A stretch of 64,000 nucleotides of DNA from Thermodesulfobacteriota bacterium (GTDB taxonomy: Bacteria > Desulfobacterota > Thermodesulfobacteria > Thermodesulfobacteriales > Thermodesulfobacteriaceae): assembly GCA_030550555.1 (NCBI GenBank), contig JAUQPD010000035.1:1-64000 (forward strand). The letters are read 5' to 3'. The notes under the pieces were generated by a model. It was not told the DNA's origin, did not search any database, and saw only the letters and a list, made by a program, of their open reading frames with translations. How positions within the stretch are numbered: position 1 is the stretch's first letter; each line of letters begins with the position of its first letter. A program made the position numbers and the translations under genes. Below are positions 1 through 7,894 of the stretch, in pieces.

Positions 1-32
1 GGTCTTACACAAAATTAGATATAAGTCTCCGG

Positions 33-275
33 TTATTTTTCCAGGGATTTAATTTCCTTTTGGAAGGCATTATGAGGGGATCTGAGGGGGTTACCTTGAA
101 TGAGTGGTGAGTGGGGATTTTGTTGCAATTTCTTTTTTAGGCGTATGAATTGCCTTTTGGAGAGATTGAGTTGCTAAGAGGCTTCATCGATTGTGAGGAA
201 GCCATTAATACTTGAATGAGGACGGATTTTCTTTTGCCATATTTCATAAATTTTTCTACATATTCCAACCTCCAT
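33..275 (-). pseudogene. Transposase N-terminal remnant (ISNCY/IS1202-like)
   Basis: An open frame of 81 codons on the minus strand, interrupted by an in-frame TAG at 174-176, reads like the N-terminal helix-turn-helix of ISNCY/IS1202-type transposases: a FLTIDEAS stretch, then QLNLSKRQFIRLKKKL, then a GNPLRSPHN stretch in place of the usual HGNRGRxxHN. The frame ends with a stop at 33-35, so the catalytic DDE part is missing. No terminal inverted repeats were seen. The similarity is judged by eye; the internal stop and truncation support a dead fragment. Confidence 0.5.
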
Positions 276-347
276 CTGAGAGATTGGAGTAAATATAGCC
301 TAAAGGTGACATTTTTATTTGGCAGTAACAGACCCTCTTCAAAGTTC

Positions 348-375
348 TTGACAAAATCTGGTTAGATGTTATAGA
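348..375 (+). promoter_or_regulatory. Sigma70-type promoter of the TauE/Usp/SLC13 operon
   Basis: A perfect -35 TTGACA (348-353) is followed after 16 bp by a -10-like TATAGA (370-375). Transcription would start near 382, about 70 bases before the ATG at 451. The rest of 276-450 shows no gene. Confidence 0.5.
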
Positions 376-450
376 GAGTTTCAAACTAAAGTTACAAAAT
401 TGAATTTTTCTCTAAACAATTTTAAAGTAGAATCCTGGGAGGGGAGGGGG

Positions 451-1707
451 ATGTTGAGGAAGTTTTATGAATTAATGATGTTTTCTTATGCCTATCATGC
501 CCGTTGGGAGAAGGAGGTTAGTGATAATATTTTCCAAAGCAGAAGACGCCTTCTTCTCCTAATTGCCCTGCTAATTCCAATCCTTGTTGTAGGATATCTA
601 GAGGCAAGTGGGAAGGACTTCCTTGGAGGTAAACAGGCCTATGGACCTGTTTATTACACGTCCCTCATCTTTTGGGGATCATCAGCCGTAGGTTTTATTG
701 CAGGGCTAATTACTGGGTGTATTGGAGCGGGAGGTGGCTTTGTAATTGCCCCTGCTCTCATGTCTATGGGAGTTAAAGGTATAATGGCTGTAGGAACTGA
801 TCAGTTTCACATCTTTGCCAAGGCCATTATGGGAACAGTTATTCATAAGAAATTAGGAAATGTTAACATAGCTCTTGCAATAGCCTTTCTCATTGGATCT
901 GTTGGTGGTGCAACTGTAGGAGGTTACATTAATAGAACGCTCTACAACATAGATCCTATTTTAAGTGATCTTTTTATAAGTCTTGTATATGCCTTGATCC
1001 TTGGAATCCTTGGATTTTATGCCCTTTATGACTTCATTGTGACAAGAAGAAAAGCAAAGGCTGGAGCTATCGCTTCCACAAGTATTAAAGCCCAAGTAGG
1101 GCTCACACAAGTGGCAATTAAGCTACAGAGTATAAAATTTCCACCACCGCTTATTAGATTTGACGAAGACTTTGGAGGAAGACAAATTTCTTGGCTCTTT
1201 CTTGCGATGGGGGGCTTTGTTGTTGGGCTTCTTGCTGCAATTATGGGAGTTGGTGGAGGGTTCATTACGTTTCCAATGTTTATCTTCGTTTTCGGAGTTT
1301 CAACTGCAACTACAGTAGGAACTGACATCTTTCAAATAATTTTCACCGCAGGCTATGCTTCTATTACTCAGTATGCAATTTATGGATTCGTTTTCTATAC
1401 TCTTGCTATGGGACTTCTTCTTGGATCTCTGATAGGAATTCAAATTGGAGCTTTGACAACAAAGGTGGTTCCTGGGATAGTTATCAGAGGTTTCTATGCC
1501 TTGACTATTCTTGCAGGTTTTGTAAACAGGGCAACTGTGCTTCCAGATAAGTTGAGAAGTTTGAATATGCTTGATTGGTCAAGGGAAACCTGCTACATCA
1601 TAGCTCAGGTGGGAAATGTTCTATTTTGGGGGATTATCGGGGCCTTTGGTTTTTGGGTGCTCTTTGAATTTTTTAGACATCTCAAAGAACTGAGGGAGGA
1701 GGTTTAG
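451..1707 (+). CDS. TauE/SafE family sulfite/sulfur-compound exporter
   Basis: Polytopic inner-membrane protein of 418 aa in the TauE/SafE family, whose members export sulfite, sulfoacetate or related anions. Two repeats each carry the family's glycine-rich TM motif: GCIGAGGGFVIAP near residues 89-101 and GVGGGFITFP in the second half. A hydrophilic Arg-rich N-terminus of about 30 residues precedes TM1, and a cytoplasmic linker near 190-240 separates the halves. I chose ATG 451 because GGGAGGGG lies 8 bp upstream; an in-frame TTG at 400 lacks such a site. First gene of a run in which the next start is one base after this stop. Sulfite is the likeliest substrate for a sulfur-metabolising cell, but this is inferred. 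Confidence 0.9.
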   Translation: MLRKFYELMMFSYAYHARWEKEVSDNIFQSRRRLLLLIALLIPILVVGYLEASGKDFLGGKQAYGPVYYTSLIFWGSSAVGFIAGLITGCIGAGGGFVIAPALMSMGVKGIMAVGTDQFHIFAKAIMGTVIHKKLGNVNIALAIAFLIGSVGGATVGGYINRTLYNIDPILSDLFISLVYALILGILGFYALYDFIVTRRKAKAGAIASTSIKAQVGLTQVAIKLQSIKFPPPLIRFDEDFGGRQISWLFLAMGGFVVGLLAAIMGVGGGFITFPMFIFVFGVSTATTVGTDIFQIIFTAGYASITQYAIYGFVFYTLAMGLLLGSLIGIQIGALTTKVVPGIVIRGFYALTILAGFVNRATVLPDKLRSLNMLDWSRETCYIIAQVGNVLFWGIIGAFGFWVLFEFFRHLKELREEV

Positions 1708-1708
1708 G

Positions 1709-2452
1709 ATGATTGTCAAGAAGAGAAGTTCCTTCCTCCTTGGATTAGGTCTACTTATGGGATTCTTTGTAGTTCTCTTTGTAATGTTTTTGCCAATCTA
1801 TGGTGAACAAAGAGAAAATTTTCTCGCCTTTTCTGATAGAAATTTCAATAAGCTTGCTAAGGGCTCAGCATATTTTATTCATACACTTAAGCGGGATTTA
1901 GAAGCCTTTCCATCAACGGAAATTATGACCAAGATCCAAGCAAAAAGAGGCAATGAAACTCAAGATGAAGTTGAGGCTAGAATAAAGCTTATGACCCGTC
2001 TTTTGGAAAAGGCTCAAATCAACTATGAGATAGTTGGAACGGAGATACAAATAAAGGGGGATCTTAAAAACCTTCTTAGAGAAGCCCTTGAGGATGCAGA
2101 TCACATGTATTGGAATAGAGGAGAAGAGGTCAGAAACAAATATGGGATAGACGATGAAAAGAGGCTTCTAAGACAGTGGCACACTATACTTAGTCAGATT
2201 CAAAAGGATCTTACTTTTAAAAAGCAGGTCGATGAAGCTAAATTTACAAATTCGGTCTTGACAAGAGCAATAGAACCTGCCTATAATTTCTATAAAATAG
2301 AGCCCAAAAAATTGAGTGAACAGGCCTTTATGCTAACTTCTCTTCTTGTGTTCTACATTATTTATACTATGTGGTTTGGATACTCCATCTTGCTTATATT
2401 TGAAGGTCTTGGTTTATCAACAAAGAAAGCCAAGGTTAAAAAGGAAGTTTAG
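1709..2452 (+). CDS. Unknown two-TM membrane protein with extracytoplasmic domain
   Basis: Not recognised. The 247-aa protein has a TM segment at residues 10-30, a charged, mostly helical region of about 170 residues (Lys/Glu rich, probably outside the membrane), a second TM near 207-232 and a Lys-rich tail. The gene starts one base after the TauE exporter stop and ends 8 bases before the four-domain Usp, so it is almost certainly co-transcribed and translationally coupled. It may be an accessory subunit or sensor for the exporter; nothing in the sequence proves this. No cysteine or catalytic motif stands out. Confidence 0.75.
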   Translation: MIVKKRSSFLLGLGLLMGFFVVLFVMFLPIYGEQRENFLAFSDRNFNKLAKGSAYFIHTLKRDLEAFPSTEIMTKIQAKRGNETQDEVEARIKLMTRLLEKAQINYEIVGTEIQIKGDLKNLLREALEDADHMYWNRGEEVRNKYGIDDEKRLLRQWHTILSQIQKDLTFKKQVDEAKFTNSVLTRAIEPAYNFYKIEPKKLSEQAFMLTSLLVFYIIYTMWFGYSILLIFEGLGLSTKKAKVKKEV

Positions 2453-2460
2453 GAGGCCCC

Positions 2461-4161
2461 ATGGAAAACAAAACCTGTTGTTTCTTTGGAAACTTGAAGA
2501 ACATTGTGCTAGTCTCTGATGTTTCGCAGAAGGATGATATAGTTGTTGAGACTGCCCTGAGAATAGCGAAGTGCTGTGGGGCAGTTGTGCACACGCTATG
2601 CTATGCAGAGGTTTCGACAGCCCTTGCAGATATATGGGAATCTGTTCCTTATGTGTCTGATTTAATGGAGAAGAAAATTGATACAAAGCTCAATGAAATA
2701 AAAGAAAAGGCAAAGGAGTATGGAGTTACTGTAAAAGGGACCTGTTTTGTTGGGGAGGGGCCTGAAGATTTCATCATTAAAGAGGCTGAGAATCTCAGAG
2801 CTGATCTTATCGTTATGAGCAGAATGAGAAGTCCTCTTAGACTGCTCAAGAAGAAGATAATTGGCTCTGCGCATTGTGATGTATTGATAATTCCCCTTGA
2901 TGTGAGCTCCTTTGAGATAAAAAAAGTCCTTGTTGCATCCGATGGCTCCCTTCAGAGTAGACCAGCAGTAGAGCGTGCTTTAGAGATGGCAAGGATGCTT
3001 TCAATTCCTCTTGTAGCAATTTCAGTTGCTAAGAGACCAGAGAATGTGCCTCAGGCTAAGGCAGTTGTCAAAGAAATCGAGAGTGAGGCGACTAAACTTG
3101 GTGTTGCAATTGAGACAGAGGTCCTTGAGGGTGAGCCTTTTAGAGCCATACTAGATAGGGCTGAGCGCGGTGATGTAGGTATAGTCATCTTGGGTAAATA
3201 TGGAAGAACTGGGGTCGAAAAACTTCTTATTGGAAGTACCAGTGAGAGGGTAGCTAGCTTTGCAAATATTCCAATTCTTGTAGCAACAAAAAGAATGGAA
3301 GCTGAGAAACAGATAACTCCCGAACAAGTAAAGCAGGGTGAAAAAGGGGCAAGGATTTGTAAGATAGTTCTTGCAACCGATGGATCCCACTTTAGCAGAG
3401 GAGCTGAAACCTTTGCTCTTGAAATTGCAAGAAGTTGCTCCGCCCAGCTCTATGTAACTCATGTTATAGTTTCTAATCCAGAACACATGAGTATGGCAAT
3501 GAAGGACATAGAGACAAAGAAGAGTGCTGGCCGTGAAATCATTGAAAGAGTGAAGAGAGAGGCTGTTGAGAAAGGGGTTGAAGTCGAAGGTGAAGTTATT
3601 GTTGCAAGAGAAATTGAAGAAGGAGTTGCTGATTTTGCAAAAAAAGTAGGAGCTAATCTAATAGTTATGGGAAGGCGCGGTATTAGAGGTCTATCAAAGT
3701 TCTTTATTGGAAGTGCTACTCTTGGGATACTTCCTCTTACACCATGTCCAGTTCTAGTTGTCCCCAAAGATGCTCACTACAAAGGTAAGGGAATTGTTGG
3801 GGCTACTGATGGTTCAGATATTTCAATGAAGGCCCTTGAGTTTATGGCAGATATGGCAGAGAGGATGAAACTTCCCGTTACTGTGCTTACAGTGGCAAAA
3901 GAGGTAGCCCAAAAAGGAGATGCAGAGAAAGCCCTCGAAAGGGCAAGATCACTTCTCAAGAACTTCAATATTCAGGCAGACTATGTCCTGCATATTGGTG
4001 AACCAGCAAAGATCATACTTGAAGTAGCTAAGCAAAGGAATGCAGATATAATAGTTCTTGGAAGCAGAGGACTTAAGGGACTTTCAAAAATTATTCTTGG
4101 GTCACTCTCCGAAAAGGTCCTCTCTGAAAGTGACCGAGGAGTTTTGATTGTCAGAGCTTAA
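2461..4161 (+). CDS. Universal stress protein with four tandem Usp domains
   Basis: 566 aa, about four times the single-domain length. Usp folds lie at roughly 10-145, 153-275, 298-440 and 447-566. Domains 2, 3 and 4 keep the ATP-binding signature G-x2-G-x9-G-S/T (GKYGRTG...GST, GRRGIRG...GSA, GSRGLKG...GSL). Domain 1 has SRMRSP at that place and has lost the first glycines, so it probably does not bind nucleotide. Cytoplasmic; Usp proteins sense energy state or stress, often by binding ATP. TAGGAGG directly precedes the ATG. It sits between membrane proteins of the exporter operon, suggesting a role in regulating transport, which is inference. Confidence 0.93.
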   Translation: MENKTCCFFGNLKNIVLVSDVSQKDDIVVETALRIAKCCGAVVHTLCYAEVSTALADIWESVPYVSDLMEKKIDTKLNEIKEKAKEYGVTVKGTCFVGEGPEDFIIKEAENLRADLIVMSRMRSPLRLLKKKIIGSAHCDVLIIPLDVSSFEIKKVLVASDGSLQSRPAVERALEMARMLSIPLVAISVAKRPENVPQAKAVVKEIESEATKLGVAIETEVLEGEPFRAILDRAERGDVGIVILGKYGRTGVEKLLIGSTSERVASFANIPILVATKRMEAEKQITPEQVKQGEKGARICKIVLATDGSHFSRGAETFALEIARSCSAQLYVTHVIVSNPEHMSMAMKDIETKKSAGREIIERVKREAVEKGVEVEGEVIVAREIEEGVADFAKKVGANLIVMGRRGIRGLSKFFIGSATLGILPLTPCPVLVVPKDAHYKGKGIVGATDGSDISMKALEFMADMAERMKLPVTVLTVAKEVAQKGDAEKALERARSLLKNFNIQADYVLHIGEPAKIILEVAKQRNADIIVLGSRGLKGLSKIILGSLSEKVLSESDRGVLIVRA

Positions 4162-4182
4162 AAACAGTTTTGTGGGGTTGAC

Positions 4183-4692
4183 TTGCAGGGAAAGCGAGTA
4201 AGAGACTTCATAATTGATCATTTTCTCTTCCCTCACATACCATATTGGTTCAGTTTAAAGGAAGCTATAATTGTAATGAGAGAGGCATTAAGTAACGCAA
4301 CTTCCTGTTTTAGACCGATAGTTATGCTTGTTTTTGATGAGAAATATAATCTCGTTGGGACACTTACACATGTTGATATACTTCGAGGGCTTGAGCCAAC
4401 ATATTTAAAGCCTGTTCAAAAAGTGGAGGGGCACAAAGAGCCTGAGCTCTCTTTAGCAGTGATTGATGACCTTCTTTTTAGAGATTGTAAAAGGATGGCA
4501 GAAAAACCTGTGAGTTCAGCCATGTCACCGGTGAAACACTTCGTTACATCTGATGATCCTATTACAAAGGCAGCTTACATTATGTTACACGAAAATCAAA
4601 TTATTCTTCCTGTATTAGAAAATAGGAGACTTATAGGCGTTGTTCGTCTTATAGAGATTTTTGACGAAATAGCTAAATCTGTAATAGAGTAG
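4183..4692 (+). CDS. CBS-domain pair protein
   Basis: 169 aa with two CBS motifs: one around residues 20-85 (VLVFDEKYNLVGTLTHVDIL-like core at about 48-68) and one around 105-165 (ILPVLENRRLIGVVRLIEIF core). CBS pairs bind adenine nucleotides and commonly gate transporters or enzymes. The start is a TTG at 4183, 5 bases after GTGGGG; no ATG or GTG offers a better start before the first CBS domain. It lies between the Usp and SLC13 genes of the same operon, so a regulatory role on the transporter is plausible. No catalytic domain is present. Confidence 0.85.
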   Translation: MQGKRVRDFIIDHFLFPHIPYWFSLKEAIIVMREALSNATSCFRPIVMLVFDEKYNLVGTLTHVDILRGLEPTYLKPVQKVEGHKEPELSLAVIDDLLFRDCKRMAEKPVSSAMSPVKHFVTSDDPITKAAYIMLHENQIILPVLENRRLIGVVRLIEIFDEIAKSVIE

Positions 4693-4756
4693 AAATCTCT
4701 TTAGAATTAATCAAACCCTTCTGTTTTATAGAATAATCCTTTAGTTGGAGGGGCTT

Positions 4757-6274
4757 ATGTCTGGAGAAAGCAGGAAGGGTGCACCCGGGCTTCCACCGCC
4801 TCCGAGGGATATTTCTATATCTACAATCAAAGCTCCTGTAGACTGGAAAAAGCCTTTTTTTCTCGTCTTGGGGCTTGCCATTTTTTTAATCGTCTATTTT
4901 AGTCCCCCTTGGCCCGATGCGGTTGATCCTGTGGGCAAGTCTTTTCCACTTACGAGGGAGGGCAAGGGTGCTCTTGCCTTATTCCTTATGGCTGGAATAT
5001 GGTGGGTCTTTGAGGTTATTCCAATAGGGGTGACTTCTATTGCCATAGGTGTCTTTCAGGTCCTCTTTGCTATTAGACCTGCAAAGGAAGCTTTTAGAGA
5101 TTTTATGGATCCATCGGTTATGTTTATCTATGGTTCTGTGATTATTGGTCTAGCCTTTACGAAAACAGGGCTGACTAGAAGGATTGCCTATAAAATGCTG
5201 GAGATCGTTGGAGATAGAACCTCAATGATTTTACTTGGAGCCTTTGTGGTGACAGCTTTTCTCACACATTTTATGGCTCATACCGCTGCTGCAGCTACAG
5301 TCTTTCCAATTTTACTTGCAATAAACTCATTCTATGGTGAAGGAGATAGGAAGACAAATTTTGGAAAAGCCCTTTTTATTGGTATGGCCTACTCAGCAGG
5401 AGCTGGAAGTATCATCACCTTCCTTGGTGCTGCCAGAGGTCCTGCAGCTGCTGGAATGTTCAGAGAGTTTACAGGACGAGATATCGGCTTCTTTGAGCTA
5501 ACTAAGTATATGTTTATTGTGGGCTGGGTGATGGTCTTTCTAATCTGGCTCTATTTCATGTTAGTCTTAAGACCTGAAAAAAAGGTTATTCCAGGGCTTA
5601 GAGAAAAGGTAAAAAGACTAAATCAAGAGCTTGGCCCAATGACTTTTCAAGAAAAATTTGTTATTGTAACAGTGCTCTTAGTCGTGATATTAATGGGGCT
5701 TCAGTCTTTGCTTCCTTCTTTAAAATACCTTGACAGATCTGCCATTCTACTTATTTCAACTCTACTCTTTTTCATTTTTAGAATCCTCACTGTGAAAGAT
5801 CTTGAGGAAGTTCCTTGGAACATAATTCTTCTTTTTAGTGGGGCTATGAGCATTGGTTTCTGTCTCTGGAAGACTGGAGCGGCACAGTGGCTTGCGGTAA
5901 ATTGGCTTGCCATGTTCCAAAAGGCACATTGGCTTGTCTTTATATTAAGTGTTGCTATTTTTGTCCTTTTGATGACAAATTTTATCATGAATGTTGCAGC
6001 CATTGCCATATCTCTTCCGGTATCCCTTGTTATTGCAAGTTACCTTGGGGTTGCTCCCGAGGTAATTCTCTATGTCTCTCTGGTGACTTCAGGGATGCCC
6101 TTTTTACTTCTAATTGGAGCAGCTCCTAATGCCATAGCCTATGAATCAAAGCAGTTTACTGCCCTTGAGTTCTTCAAACACGGAATCCCGATGAGCATTA
6201 TCCTAATAATTGTCCTTACAATAGCCTTGCTTACTATTTGGCCCCTACTTGGCATGCCAATATTACAGAGATAG
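4757..6274 (+). CDS. SLC13/DASS family anion:Na+ symporter
   Basis: 505-aa polytopic membrane protein of the divalent-anion:sodium symporter family (dicarboxylate, sulfate or related anions). A Pro-rich cytoplasmic N-terminus of about 35 residues precedes TM1. Two helical-hairpin signature regions are visible: FLTHFMAHTAAAATVFP in the first half, and SGMPFLLLIGAAPNAIAY near the C-terminus. ATG 4757 is preferred over TTG 4745 because GGAGGGG sits 4 bases upstream. The 3' end runs into the carbonic anhydrase-like gene. Substrate cannot be read from sequence; sulfate, a C4-dicarboxylate or, given the neighbour, bicarbonate-related transport are all possible. Confidence 0.9.
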   Translation: MSGESRKGAPGLPPPPRDISISTIKAPVDWKKPFFLVLGLAIFLIVYFSPPWPDAVDPVGKSFPLTREGKGALALFLMAGIWWVFEVIPIGVTSIAIGVFQVLFAIRPAKEAFRDFMDPSVMFIYGSVIIGLAFTKTGLTRRIAYKMLEIVGDRTSMILLGAFVVTAFLTHFMAHTAAAATVFPILLAINSFYGEGDRKTNFGKALFIGMAYSAGAGSIITFLGAARGPAAAGMFREFTGRDIGFFELTKYMFIVGWVMVFLIWLYFMLVLRPEKKVIPGLREKVKRLNQELGPMTFQEKFVIVTVLLVVILMGLQSLLPSLKYLDRSAILLISTLLFFIFRILTVKDLEEVPWNIILLFSGAMSIGFCLWKTGAAQWLAVNWLAMFQKAHWLVFILSVAIFVLLMTNFIMNVAAIAISLPVSLVIASYLGVAPEVILYVSLVTSGMPFLLLIGAAPNAIAYESKQFTALEFFKHGIPMSIILIIVLTIALLTIWPLLGMPILQR

Positions 6275-6291
6275 ACCTTGAGAAGGGAACT

Positions 6292-7011
6292 GTGAAGGAG
6301 ACTCTGATTGCAAATATAAGGGAAAGATTAGGAAATCTTTATGAACCAGAAAGTTATTTCAGAATTGTTAGTCAACAGTTTGAGAACTTGGGATTTTTCA
6401 AAGGAAATACTATCGCTGGGGCTTTAACCTGTAGAGATGAGCTCTGTTACACATTGACAGAATCCATAAAACAATACTGGGGAAACCCCTTTATTCTCTC
6501 TGGCCTTGCGGGAATCCCTGTCTGTGGAAAATCTGCTCTCAAGGCAATGATTAGTCACGCTCCAACCAATGGAGATGTTGAAAGATATGTTTTTTTTGTT
6601 TTCTCTCACATTGGCTATGACGGAGGAAAAGAAGAAGGCGCTTGTATTAGACCTGGAAGAAAGGAGATGAGCTCAGCATGTGGAGCTCTAATTCAATTCC
6701 TTGAAATGCTAAAGTCTGGCAACTTTGACCTTATTCCAGATCCCCTTGATTGGGAGCTAAGCTATTTGAAACTAAGACTATTGAGGGAGCTTCCCTTTGG
6801 AAGGCTCCCCACTCTATGGGAGCTTACCCAAATCGTGGTAAGTGTGTCAGTTAATGATCTTTTAAGACAACTTTCAGAAATTGTTGATAGAGAAAAGGTT
6901 CACTATGCAATAGCTTCTGCAATTCACATTCATACATCCCAAGGAGACTTTATCTTACCTAAATACCACTTCGCACATATCGAGGGAAGAAGAGTTACTC
7001 TAAAGATTTAA
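6292..7011 (+). CDS. LciB/theta-type carbonic anhydrase-like protein
   Basis: Resembles the limiting-CO2-inducible LciB family, a zinc carbonic anhydrase fold first known from algae and also present in bacteria; it interconverts CO2 and bicarbonate. From the GTG start, the hallmarks are CRDE (47-50, supplying the Arg-Asp pair), the Cys of PVCGK (C78), the His of SHIGYDG (H106) and the Cys of SSACGA (C130), matching the Cys-His-Cys zinc site and Asp-Arg dyad known for this family. The 239-aa length suits a single catalytic domain. GTG 6292 follows AGAAGGGA; an in-frame TTG at 6238 inside the SLC13 gene is the alternative. Cytoplasmic. Tight linkage to an anion transporter suggests carbon supply or pH balance. 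Confidence 0.8.
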   Translation: MKETLIANIRERLGNLYEPESYFRIVSQQFENLGFFKGNTIAGALTCRDELCYTLTESIKQYWGNPFILSGLAGIPVCGKSALKAMISHAPTNGDVERYVFFVFSHIGYDGGKEEGACIRPGRKEMSSACGALIQFLEMLKSGNFDLIPDPLDWELSYLKLRLLRELPFGRLPTLWELTQIVVSVSVNDLLRQLSEIVDREKVHYAIASAIHIHTSQGDFILPKYHFAHIEGRRVTLKI

Positions 7012-7014
7012 TCT

Positions 7015-7890
7015 TCACGGAACAACGAGAAGGGGAACTGAAGAAGTCCTTATCAACTTCTCAGATACACTTCCAAGGAGAATTTTTTTCAGGAATCCCT
7101 TACCAGTTTTGCCGATAGCAATAAGAGTAATTTCCTTTTCCTCTGCAAATTCAAGAATTTCCTCTGCAGGATTCCCTATGCAATAGAATATTTCTACATC
7201 AGTTCCTGAAGAAATAAAATATTGGGCCCTTTGGAGGATCTCCCCTTTAATTCCCTCTAAATAACTTGTAACCTGGGCTTCTTCTTCACCGAGATCTCCC
7301 TCCTTTATCACATGAATGAAGAAAATTTTCTCAACAAGTGGAAGGAAAATAGAGACTGTTTTGATGACTCTCTCTAAGATTGGTGAAAAATCAGTTGTAA
7401 TGAGGATTTTTTTGAAGGGATCTGAGTAGTCCTTGTGCAATATTCGGTCTTCCTTTTCCATCTCAATATATTTTCTAAAGACGAGGACTGGAACTGGGCT
7501 GTGGGCTACTATTTTGGTAGTAAGTTCTCCAGTAAAGGGACCAGTTATTTTCTTTTTTCCAACAACAAGGAGATCTGCGGATTCCTCTTCACAGGTGAGG
7601 AGAATCCTCGAGAGTGGATCTCCGATTTCAACTATTTTTTTTACTCTAAAACCGTGATCTCTCAGCTCCTTTTCCCAGTTTTCAAATTTTAGAAGAGCAT
7701 TTTCCTTTAACTCAAGGGCTCTATCTTTCATTAGCCCGCCAAATGGAACAAAGGAGACCTCTTCTCGGGGAACAACATGTAGAAGCACAATTTCCTCAAG
7801 GCCAACATGTTTTAGCACAAGGAGATCCATTAGAGCAGAATAGGAAAGCTCTCTAAATTTGGTTGCATAAATGAGCTTTTTTAGTGCCAT
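7015..7890 (-). CDS. Universal stress protein with two tandem domains
   Basis: 291 aa with two Usp domains (about 1-140 and 155-291). Domain 2 keeps the ATP signature GKTGKG...GSVSE near the C-terminus; domain 1 has GKKKITGPFTGELT, lacking the canonical glycine spacing, so only the second half is likely to bind ATP. Begins 4 bases after the NhaD-type antiporter stop, so the two are one minus-strand operon. It converges with the carbonic anhydrase gene with only 3 bases between stops and no visible terminator hairpin. Confidence 0.92.
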   Translation of the reverse strand: MALKKLIYATKFRELSYSALMDLLVLKHVGLEEIVLLHVVPREEVSFVPFGGLMKDRALELKENALLKFENWEKELRDHGFRVKKIVEIGDPLSRILLTCEEESADLLVVGKKKITGPFTGELTTKIVAHSPVPVLVFRKYIEMEKEDRILHKDYSDPFKKILITTDFSPILERVIKTVSIFLPLVEKIFFIHVIKEGDLGEEEAQVTSYLEGIKGEILQRAQYFISSGTDVEIFYCIGNPAEEILEFAEEKEITLIAIGKTGKGFLKKILLGSVSEKLIRTSSVPLLVVP

Positions 7891-7894
7891 GGTT

